Assembly: GCA_030451965.1 (NCBI GenBank)
Contig: JAKDNE010000221.1
Span: 1 to 5,596, forward strand
From: Brachybacterium sp.
GTDB lineage: Bacteria > Actinomycetota > Actinomycetes > Actinomycetales > Dermabacteraceae
Length of the DNA: 5,596 nt
Direction of reading: 5' to 3'
Below the pieces are notes generated by a model. It searched no databases. It saw nothing but the letters and a program-made list of their open reading frames with translations, and had not been told where the DNA came from. The position numbers were made by a program, and so were the translations under genes. Shown piece after piece: positions 1 through 5,302 of this stretch (position 1 is its first letter; each line of letters opens with the position of its first letter).

Positions 1-993
1 ATCACCGGGGACATCACCCCGAAGTCCGTGGTCGCGAGCCCCACCGGCACCGTGATCGCCAACAACATGATGTACAGCCACTCCTCGACGCTGTACGACG
101 CCGAGTCCCTCGAGCTGAGCGCCACTGTGATCGATGAGGTCGACCTCGCCGAGTTCGGTGCCCCCGAGCGGGCCGGGACCACCCAGGGCGCCCCTGTGGA
201 GGCGGTGTTCTCGCCCGACGGGAAGTACGCCTACGTCTCCCAGTACCGGCTGCAGGGCCCCGGCGCGGGCGAGGTCGCGCACGACGACTGCCGGGCCGGC
301 GAGCAGGTCGGGCCCTCCGCCGTGTTCCGCCTCGACATCGCTGCCGGTCAGTGGGACCAGGTGATCGAGGTGGGCCGGGTCCCGAAGTTCATCTCCCTCT
401 CCGCGGACGGCACCCGCGCGCTGGTCTCGAACTGGTGCGACGAGACCGTCTCCGTGCTCGACCTCGAGGCCGGCCAGGAGATCCGGGTGATCCCCATCGA
501 CTCCGCGCCCCGCGGCAGCGTGATCCTGCCGGACAACCGCACCGCCTACGTCACCGCGATGTACGCGGACGAGGTGTTCCGCGTGGACCTCGTCACCGGC
601 GAGAGCGAGCTCGTGCTCGAGACCGGACGCAAGCCCCGCCACCTGGTGCTCTCGCCCGACGCGAGTCGGCTGTACATGACGGTCTCGGGCAGCGACCGGC
701 TGGTCGAGCTCGACGCCGCCACCGGCGAGGTGCTGCGCACCGCAGAGACCGGCCGGGAGCCACGCACCATGGCGATCTCCCCGGACGGGCGGGCCCTGTA
801 CGTCGTGAACTACTACGCGAACACGGTCTCCAAGTTCGACACCGGGACCCTCGAGGAGATCCAGACGGTCGAAGCGGGCAAGAACCCCATCGGCATCACC
901 TACGAACCCACCCAGCGTCGGGTCTGGGTCGCGAACTACGCTGGTTCGATCGACGTCTTCGACGACACCGCCAGTGGCACCATGGAGCCATGA
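1..993 (+). CDS. YVTN/YncE-type beta-propeller repeat protein, 5' end missing
   Basis: The frame is open from base 1 and the stop is TGA at 991-993, so 330 codons are present and the true start lies upstream. The GTG at 28 falls inside a conserved family segment (GDITPKSVVAS, then NNMMYSH) and is not a credible start. Repeats of about 42 residues carry the propeller signature, a PxxxxxSPDG strand followed by YV.N.....V...D. They lie at fragment residues of roughly 66-110, 128-157, 169-198, 211-240, 254-283 and 296-320; clear examples are LVSNWCDETVSVLD and YVVNYYANTVSKFD. This is known of the YncE/YVTN family: secreted or surface propellers, mostly of unknown ligand. Any signal peptide would lie outside the window, so location is unseen. 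The fragment has only two cysteines, Cys97 (DDCRAG) and Cys146 (SNWCDE), which could form a disulfide. The 3' end overlaps the SRPBCC gene by ATGA, which suggests co-translation. Fold is confident; function is not known. Confidence 0.88.
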   Translation: MTGDITPKSVVASPTGTVIANNMMYSHSSTLYDAESLELSATVIDEVDLAEFGAPERAGTTQGAPVEAVFSPDGKYAYVSQYRLQGPGAGEVAHDDCRAGEQVGPSAVFRLDIAAGQWDQVIEVGRVPKFISLSADGTRALVSNWCDETVSVLDLEAGQEIRVIPIDSAPRGSVILPDNRTAYVTAMYADEVFRVDLVTGESELVLETGRKPRHLVLSPDASRLYMTVSGSDRLVELDAATGEVLRTAETGREPRTMAISPDGRALYVVNYYANTVSKFDTGTLEEIQTVEAGKNPIGITYEPTQRRVWVANYAGSIDVFDDTASGTMEP

Positions 994-1457
994 ACCAGAA
1001 CATCGACGGCATCGTCACCGCCTCCCGGGAGATCGCCGCCCCGGCAGAGGTGCTCTTCGCCCTGATCGCCGATCCTGCGCAGCAGCCACGCTGGGACGGC
1101 AACGACAACCTCGCCGATGCCGCGCCCGGCCAGCGGGTCCACGCCCTCGGCGACGTGTTCGTGATGACCAATCGCAACGGCGGGGTGCGCGACAACCACA
1201 TCGTCGCCTTCGCCGAGGGCCGCGAGATCGCGTGGCGCACCGCACCGCATGGCGAGCAGCCGCCCGGCCACCAGTGGGGCTGGCAGCTCGAGCCGCTCGC
1301 GGACGGCGGCACCCGCGTCACCCACACCTACGACTTCACCGCTCTGCCCGCCGAGCAGGAGAAGCGCCTGGCCAAGGCACGCCTGATGACCCCGGAGAAG
1401 CTGCTGGCCTCGATCGACCGCCTGGCAGCACTCGCCAAGGAGGGCGGGGACTCCTGA
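990..1457 (+). CDS. SRPBCC (START-like / polyketide cyclase-like) family protein
   Basis: A 155-aa protein starting at ATG 990, which overlaps the stop of the propeller gene as ATGA. The N-terminus shows the usual SRPBCC beginning: a first strand and helix with ASREIAAPAEVLFALIADP (residues 11-29) followed by QQPRWDG (31-37). The middle has alternating strands, including FVMTNRNGG and IVAFAEGREIAWRT. A late strand, GGTRVTHTYDFTALP (106-120), precedes the long C-terminal helix (about 121-151) that closes the hydrophobic pocket in this fold. Length is normal for a single-domain member. Family members bind lipids, polyketides or other hydrophobic ligands, or act as cyclases or ring hydrolases; nothing here identifies the ligand. 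A GGAG at 984-987 lies only 2 nt from the ATG, too close for a good ribosome site, so translation probably depends on coupling to the upstream gene. The reading frame is open upstream of 990, but that part only shadows the propeller gene. Confidence 0.85.
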   Translation: MNQNIDGIVTASREIAAPAEVLFALIADPAQQPRWDGNDNLADAAPGQRVHALGDVFVMTNRNGGVRDNHIVAFAEGREIAWRTAPHGEQPPGHQWGWQLEPLADGGTRVTHTYDFTALPAEQEKRLAKARLMTPEKLLASIDRLAALAKEGGDS

Positions 1458-1504
1458 GCCGTCCCTCGGAGGAGCCCGTCGACCCCAGGACCCTCGGGCC
1501 GACG

Positions 1505-1984
1505 ATGGATCCCGACGTCGCCCGGATCGAATCGACGATCGAGCAGGCGATGCGCCGCGGCGACTTCGACGACCTGCCCGGGGCGGGGAAGCCGCTGGAT
1601 CTGCCGAGCTCCCATGACCCGGACTGGTGGATCAACCAGCGCCTGGCCAGCGGCGAGATCGATCGCGAGGCGCTGCTGCCGGTGGTGGTGCTGCTGCGCA
1701 AGGAGTACGAGCGGCGCGAGCAGACCCTCGCCGCCCTGCCGGACGAGCGCTCCGCCCGGCAGTACGCCGAGGACTTCACCGAGCGGGTCCACCAGGATCG
1801 CCGCGCGAACCCCTTCCAGACGATGCTCGCCCCGGCGTGGGATCAGGATGACGCGGCGCAGCGATGGCGGGAGCTGCGGGCCCGGAGACAGCGGGAGTCC
1901 GCGCCGGAGCCCGCGATCCAGGATCCTCCGGTCGCGCCCCCACGATCTCGCCGACGCTGGTGGCGATTCGGCCGACGGGGTTGA
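1505..1984 (+). CDS. DUF1992 domain protein (DnaJ-C28-like conserved domain) with cationic C-terminal tail
   Basis: A 159-aa protein. Residues 4-75 carry the DUF1992/DnaJ homologue subfamily C member 28 hallmark: DVARIESTIEQAMRRGDFDDLPGAGKPLDL (4-33), then DPDWWINQRL (38-47) and LLPVVVLLRKEYERRE (57-72). Bacterial members are small standalone proteins without a J domain, and their role is unknown. Residues 100-110 (RANPFQTMLAP) fit the family's later segment. The last 15 residues (145-159) are strongly basic and aromatic (RSRRRWWRFGRR), following a Pro/Ala-rich linker. ATG 1505 is chosen because the homology begins at it. The in-frame extension upstream has only a CTG at 1454 and reads through the end of the SRPBCC gene. 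The ribosome site is weak: CAGGA at 1486-1490 is 14 nt away, and a better GGAGGAG at 1467-1473 is too far. The 47-bp gap from the SRPBCC stop suggests the same transcript. Confidence 0.88.
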   Translation: MDPDVARIESTIEQAMRRGDFDDLPGAGKPLDLPSSHDPDWWINQRLASGEIDREALLPVVVLLRKEYERREQTLAALPDERSARQYAEDFTERVHQDRRANPFQTMLAPAWDQDDAAQRWRELRARRQRESAPEPAIQDPPVAPPRSRRRWWRFGRRG

Positions 1985-2086
1985 GCCAGCGGGAGGAATT
2001 GTGCCGGCCCGGCGGCGGGTGTGAGGGAATCCCCACGGCGCAGGGAGCAGTGGCCCCGATGCCGTCCGCTGCGGGAGACTGTCCCC
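1985..2086 (+). other. Intergenic gap with strong Shine-Dalgarno and seven-codon mini-ORF
   Basis: This 102-bp stretch between the DUF1992 gene and the VOC gene has no terminator-like hairpin with a T run and no clear -10 box. It does hold GGGAGG at 1991-1996, four bases before a GTG at 2001 that opens a tiny frame, fMet-Pro-Ala-Arg-Arg-Arg-Val, stopping at TGA 2022-2024. That stop overlaps another GTG at 2021, in frame with the VOC gene. The mini-ORF may be a leader peptide or a chance match; GGAGG is not rare in such GC-rich DNA. See the separate finding. Confidence 0.35.
2073..2077 (+). promoter_or_regulatory. Ribosome binding site deciding the VOC start
   Basis: GGGAG lies nine bases before ATG 2087. 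It supports 2087 over the longer in-frame start at GTG 2021, which would add 22 Arg-rich residues that look nothing like a VOC domain. Confidence 0.6.
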
Positions 2087-2818
2087 ATGTTCCTCGAGAA
2101 CCTCGGCTTCGATGCCATGGATCCCCTCCGCCTCGGCCGCTTCTGGGAAGCGGCGCTGGGCACGACCTCGCTCACGGTGGAGCCCGACATCCTCGAGACA
2201 CGGCTGGATCTCGACGGGACCGCCTATCTCGACCTGTGCTTCGTGAGGGTGCCCGCGCCGAACCAGGCGCCGCTGCGCCTGCAGCTCGCGCTGCGCGGCG
2301 GGACGCAGCAGGCCGACGTGGTCGAGCGCCTGCGAGGACTCGGCGCGAGCGACCTCGACAGCGGTCAGGGCGAGCAGCCCGGGATCGTGCTCGCCGACGT
2401 CGAGGGCAGGGCCTTCCGCGTGAGGGAGGAGCAGGGGGTGTGCACCGACACCGGGCCGCTCGCGGCGGCGCTGCTGGACTCCGCCGATCCGGAGCGGGAC
2501 ACGGCGTTCTGGGCCTGGCTGAGCGGCTGGGTGCCGGTGCCGGACGGCGCGGCACACACATTGCGCCACCCGTCACTGCGCGGACCGCTGCTCGAGCTCG
2601 TCCCGGAGCGCGAGCCCAAGCGGCTCGAGGCGAAGAACCCGATCCACCTCGACGTGCGCCTCGAACCCGGGGACGACCCCGAGGAGATCGCCGCAGAGGT
2701 CGAGCGCCGCGGCGGTCGCGAGATGCACCCCGACTGGGGCGAGCTGCCCTGGCGGCTGCACCAGGACCCCTCCGGGAACGAGTTCTGCGTGCTGCCCGCC
2801 CCGGCGGTCGCGTCGTGA
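2087..2818 (+). CDS. Two-module VOC (glyoxalase-like) family protein
   Basis: A 243-aa protein that is an internal duplication of a Glyoxalase_6-type VOC module. Module 1 (about 1-115) opens with GFDAMDPLRLGRFWEAALG (7-25) and ends with VLADVEGRAFRV (101-112). Module 2 (about 125-240) opens with DSADPERDTAFWAWLSGW (131-148), passes through KNPIHLDVR (183-191), and ends with DPSGNEFCVL (227-236). In this family the His of the central strand and the Glu of the GNEF segment are typical metal or active-site positions. Module 2 keeps both (His187, Glu232), while module 1 has Gln66 and Ala109 at the equivalent places. Paired modules in one chain build one cleft in VOC proteins; members include glyoxalases, dioxygenases and drug-binding resistance proteins, and the substrate cannot be named. 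The start at 2087 rests on the GGGAG site and on where homology begins. The stop overlaps the DoxX-like gene by GTGA, so the two are probably co-translated. Confidence 0.87.
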   Translation: MFLENLGFDAMDPLRLGRFWEAALGTTSLTVEPDILETRLDLDGTAYLDLCFVRVPAPNQAPLRLQLALRGGTQQADVVERLRGLGASDLDSGQGEQPGIVLADVEGRAFRVREEQGVCTDTGPLAAALLDSADPERDTAFWAWLSGWVPVPDGAAHTLRHPSLRGPLLELVPEREPKRLEAKNPIHLDVRLEPGDDPEEIAAEVERRGGREMHPDWGELPWRLHQDPSGNEFCVLPAPAVAS

Positions 2819-3177
2819 GCGACGGGCGGCGGACCGCCGCGTTCCTGTCCGTGCTGCTGGGGGCGGGCGGCGTCCTGCACTTCACGCGGCCCGCGCCGTT
2901 CGACAGCATCGTCCCGCCCGTCCTGCCCGGGCCGGCCCGGGCCTATACCTGCGCCTCCGGTGCGGCGGAGCTCGTCGTCGCGGGGCTGCTCGCGCATCCG
3001 CGCACCCGACGCCTCGGCGGGCATGCCGCGACCGCGCTGCTGGTCGCCGTGTTCCCCGCGAATGTGCAGATGGCGTACGACTGGCGCCATGCCCGACCCC
3101 GGAAGCGGGTGATCGCGCTGGGACGCCTGCCGCTGCAGGGCGTGCTCATCGCGCAGGCACGGCACGTGGCGCAGTGA
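2815..3177 (+). CDS. DoxX-like small integral membrane protein
   Basis: A 120-aa protein starting at GTG 2815, which shares GTGA with the stop of the VOC gene. It has about four hydrophobic segments, at roughly residues 7-24, 45-61, 68-88 and 98-116. The family pattern is clear: LGAGGVLHFTRPAPFDSIVP (15-34), PGPARAYTCASGAAELVVAG (38-57), then LLVAVFPANVQMAYDW (75-90). The HF.RP.PFD..VP and FPANVQMA segments are characteristic of the actinobacterial DoxX-like group. Length is typical. DoxX family proteins are poorly understood; some are linked to quinone-related or thiol redox functions at the membrane, but this subgroup has no assigned reaction. The gene lies between the VOC and MFS genes, overlapping both, so it is very likely part of that operon. 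No ribosome site of its own is evident, consistent with translational coupling. Confidence 0.85.
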   Translation: MSDGRRTAAFLSVLLGAGGVLHFTRPAPFDSIVPPVLPGPARAYTCASGAAELVVAGLLAHPRTRRLGGHAATALLVAVFPANVQMAYDWRHARPRKRVIALGRLPLQGVLIAQARHVAQ

Positions 3178-4418
3178 CGGCCCCCATGACCCTCCCCGTC
3201 GACGACCTCGAGCGGCGTCGGGTCCAGCGACGCACGGTCGCGGTCCTGATCGCGGGCCAGATCGTCTCCGGCCTCGGGATCGGTGCGGCGGTGAGCATGG
3301 GCGCGCTGCTCGTCGCCGCAGTGACCGGCAGCGAGGCGTGGTCCGGGATGGCCGCGACGATGAACACGCTCGGCGCCGCCCTGTTCGCCATCCCCCTGGC
3401 GCTGCTCGCCCGTCGCCGGGGCCGGCGGATCTCCCTGACCACCGGAGCTGTGACGGCGGCGCTCGGCGCCCTCGCGGTGGTCGTCTCCGCGGTCCTCGAC
3501 AATCCGTTCCTGCTCCTGCTCAGCATGGCGGTGCTGGGCATCGGCTCTGCCCTGAACTTCCAGTCGCGATTCGCCGCCACCGACCTGGCGACCGACTCCA
3601 CCCGCGGCCGGGACCTGTCCCTGGTGGTGTGGTCCACGACGATCGGCGCCGTCATCGGCCCGAACCTCGCCGAGCCCAGCGATATCCTCGGCCGCTCCCT
3701 GGGCCTGCCGGAGCTCACCGGCGGCTTCGTGATCGCCGCGGCCGCCCAGCTGCTGGGTGCCCTGCTCTATGCCCTCGCGCTGCGCCCGGACCCGCTGCTG
3801 CTCGCCCTGGGCCCGCACCGCGCGGTGCCCGCCGGGGCGGAGCGTCGGGCGGCGCGAGGCCTCGCGATCCTGCGCAGCAACCTCACCGCCCGCCGCGCGG
3901 TGCTGGCCACCAGCCTCAGCCACGCGGTGATGGTGGCGCTGATGGGGATGACCCCCATCCACCTGATGGGCCACGGCGCGGACCTCACGGTCGTCGGGAT
4001 CACCATCAGCCTCCACATCGCCGGGATGTTCGGGATCTCCCCGGTGTTCGGTCTGCTCACCGACCGGGTCGGGGGCCGGGCGGTGATCCTGCTCGGCCAG
4101 GCACTGCTGACGGCGGCGCTGCTGATCGCGGCGCTGGGCTCCCACAGCAACCAGCTGGTCACGATCGCTCTGGTGCTGCTGGGGCTGGGATGGTCGGCCT
4201 CCAACGTCGCCGGGTCCACCACGCTCAGCGGCGCCGTCCCCGTCGAGCAGCGGCCCGCCACCCAGGGCACCTCTGACCTGCTGATGAACCTCGCCGGCGC
4301 GGGCGGCGGAGCGCTCGCCGGGCTGATCCTGGCCGGGGTCGGCTTCTCCGGCCTCGCCCTGGTCCTCCTGGTGCCGGTCGCCGTGGTGACCCTCGACCAG
4401 CTGGTGCGGCGCCGCTGA
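3174..4418 (+). CDS. MFS transporter (12-helix, likely exporter)
   Basis: A 414-aa protein beginning at GTG 3174, which overlaps the DoxX-like stop as GTGA; ATG 3186 (residue 5) is an equally possible start. The sequence is hydrophobic throughout, in two halves. Helices of the first half lie at about residues 22-50, 58-79, 88-108, 111-130, 149-168 and 183-203. A basic cytoplasmic loop follows (about 204-240, with AERRAARGLAILRSNLTARR). The second half spans about 241-405 and ends in LVRRR. Motif A of the second half is classical: GLLTDRVGGR (293-302). In the first half it is degenerate (ALLARRRGRR, 76-85), lacking the usual Asp. This is known of MFS: proton-coupled secondary transport across the inner membrane. 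The short charged tail and motif placement fit a drug- or metabolite-type MFS, but the substrate is unknown. It closes a VOC-DoxX-MFS unit; the next gene is 103 bp away. Confidence 0.88.
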   Translation: MTAPMTLPVDDLERRRVQRRTVAVLIAGQIVSGLGIGAAVSMGALLVAAVTGSEAWSGMAATMNTLGAALFAIPLALLARRRGRRISLTTGAVTAALGALAVVVSAVLDNPFLLLLSMAVLGIGSALNFQSRFAATDLATDSTRGRDLSLVVWSTTIGAVIGPNLAEPSDILGRSLGLPELTGGFVIAAAAQLLGALLYALALRPDPLLLALGPHRAVPAGAERRAARGLAILRSNLTARRAVLATSLSHAVMVALMGMTPIHLMGHGADLTVVGITISLHIAGMFGISPVFGLLTDRVGGRAVILLGQALLTAALLIAALGSHSNQLVTIALVLLGLGWSASNVAGSTTLSGAVPVEQRPATQGTSDLLMNLAGAGGGALAGLILAGVGFSGLALVLLVPVAVVTLDQLVRRR

Positions 4419-4430
4419 GCCGGGCGAGAG

Positions 4431-4457
4431 CTGACGAATGCCCCACACCATTACTAT
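4431..4457 (+). promoter_or_regulatory. Possible promoter for the dsbA-like/ccdA pair
   Basis: CTGACG (4431-4436) resembles a -35 box and TACTAT (4452-4457) resembles a -10 box. The spacer is only 15 bp, shorter than ideal. The putative -10 is part of the left arm of the dyad, so a protein bound there would block RNA polymerase. The box pair is weak evidence; the stronger argument is that the 103-bp gap is the only one in the second half of the window with AT-rich sequence. Confidence 0.25.
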
Positions 4458-4478
4458 CGACCATAGTAACTATGTGGG
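4442..4478. promoter_or_regulatory. Two-tier inverted repeat, candidate operator before the dsbA-like gene
   Basis: An inner perfect dyad has TTACTAT at 4451-4457 and ATAGTAA at 4463-4469 around a 5-nt centre (CGACC). Symmetric about the same centre (4460), an outer dyad has CCCACA at 4442-4447 and TGTGGG at 4473-4478. The tiers are separated by 3-nt unpaired stretches on each side. ACTAT recurs at 4469-4473, so ATAGT is also paired in a second, tighter dyad at 4463-4473. The core is AT-rich in DNA that is otherwise very GC-rich. There is no following T run, so a terminator for the MFS gene is less likely than a regulator site. The cognate protein is not encoded in this window and I do not assign a regulator family. 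Confidence 0.55.
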
Positions 4479-4512
4479 AGGGTAGCGCTCGGACGCCTCA
4501 CCCGACCCGACC

Positions 4513-4517
4513 GGAGG
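4513..4517 (+). promoter_or_regulatory. Ribosome binding site of the dsbA-like gene
   Basis: GGAGG four bases before ATG 4522 is a strong core with short spacing. It favours 4522 over the internal ATG at 4573 (Met18), which lies just before the membrane anchor and has no comparable site. Confidence 0.6.
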
Positions 4518-4521
4518 ACCC

Positions 4522-5301
4522 ATGTCTCGCGCTCATCGACCCGATAACACGCATGCGTCGCGGGACGGCGTCATGCGTCGCTGGGGGATCCCGGTGGGGA
4601 TCGGGGTCGCTACCGCCGCGCTGATCGCCGGGGTGTTCTGGGTCCAGCAGGATCCGGCGACCCCACCCGCGCAGGGCAGCGGCGGGAGCTCGACGAGCTC
4701 CGAGCAGCCGGCGGCGGTCGAGCATCCGGACTCGGTGGCCGCCCCCGACCTCAGCTCCCAGGAGGGGCGCGACCCCGACGACCTGCTCGCCGAGGGGCCC
4801 GTCGACGCGCCGGTCGTGCTGGTCGTGTTCTCGGACTACCAGTGCCCGTTCTGTGCGAAGTGGTCCGAGGAGACCCTGCCGGAGATGCGCGAGTACGTCG
4901 AGCGCGATGAGCTGCGCATCGAGTACCGCGACGTGAACATCTACGGCGAAGATTCCGAGCGCGCGGCCCGGGCGAGCCTCGCGGCCGCGATGCAGGGCGA
5001 TCACGAGCAGTACCACGCGCTGCTGTTCGAGGACGGCGAGATCCGCACCGGCCAGGAGCTCAGCGAGGAGTCGCTGGTCGAGCTGGCCGGGCAGATCGGC
5101 CTGGACACGGAGCAGTTCGCGGCCGACATGAACTCGGAGCAGGTCGCGCAGACGATCGCGGAGAACGCGCAGCAGGGCATCGATCTCGGCGCGATGTCGA
5201 CCCCGGCGTTCATCATCGGCGGCACCCCGACCGCCGGCGCGCAGCCCACCGAGGTGTTCACCGAGCTGGTGGACCAGGCCCTGGCCGAGAGCGAGGGCTG
5301 A
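4522..5301 (+). CDS. Membrane-anchored DsbA-like thioredoxin-fold protein (CPFC)
   Basis: A 259-aa protein. Residues 1-20 are polar and basic (ending VMRR), then one hydrophobic segment (about 22-41, IPVGIGVATAALIAGVFWV) serves as an uncleaved anchor, placing the rest outside the membrane. A Pro/Gly/Ser-rich linker (about 43-80) leads to the catalytic domain. The active site is in VVFSDYQCPFCAKWSEETLP (101-120), with Cys108 and Cys111 forming CXXC. The helical insertion (about 145-222) and the cis-Pro loop STPAFIIGG (226-234, Pro228) complete a DsbA/BdbD-type (Thioredoxin_4) fold. No other cysteines are present. Family members form, isomerise or reduce disulfides in exported proteins. The ccdA-like gene starts one base after this stop, which suggests that this protein may be a reduced partner fed with electrons, though an oxidase role is also possible. 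The dyad upstream (4442-4478) is its likely control site. Confidence 0.9.
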   Translation: MSRAHRPDNTHASRDGVMRRWGIPVGIGVATAALIAGVFWVQQDPATPPAQGSGGSSTSSEQPAAVEHPDSVAAPDLSSQEGRDPDDLLAEGPVDAPVVLVVFSDYQCPFCAKWSEETLPEMREYVERDELRIEYRDVNIYGEDSERAARASLAAAMQGDHEQYHALLFEDGEIRTGQELSEESLVELAGQIGLDTEQFAADMNSEQVAQTIAENAQQGIDLGAMSTPAFIIGGTPTAGAQPTEVFTELVDQALAESEG

Positions 5302-5302
5302 G

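Noticed and set aside
28..30. GTG at 28 as the start of the propeller gene
   Set aside because: The frame is open to base 1 and the residues before it continue the conserved ITPKSVVAS segment, so the gene is simply cut by the window edge.
2021..2086. N-terminal extension of the VOC protein from GTG 2021
   Set aside because: The added residues are Arg-rich and unlike a VOC strand, while ATG 2087 has its own GGGAG site and begins at the family's first strand.
1328..2569. A 413-codon open frame on the minus strand across the DUF1992 and VOC genes
   Set aside because: It runs antisense through parts of three recognisable genes and an intergenic gap, with no domain-like pattern.
4406..4415. Perfect palindrome GCGGCGCCGC at the end of the MFS gene as a terminator
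   Set aside because: It has no loop and no T run, and it encodes the Arg-rich tail; such short GC palindromes are common in this composition.
2943..4451. A 502-codon open frame on the minus strand opposite the DoxX-like and MFS genes
   Set aside because: The translation is Gln/Gly/Arg/His-rich low complexity with no domain, exactly what the antisense of a GC-rich membrane-protein gene gives; the plus strand encodes clear family proteins here.
4442..4478. The nested dyad read as an intrinsic terminator of the MFS gene
   Set aside because: The inner stem is AT-rich and there is no U tract after it; an operator explains position and composition better, though a dual role is not excluded.
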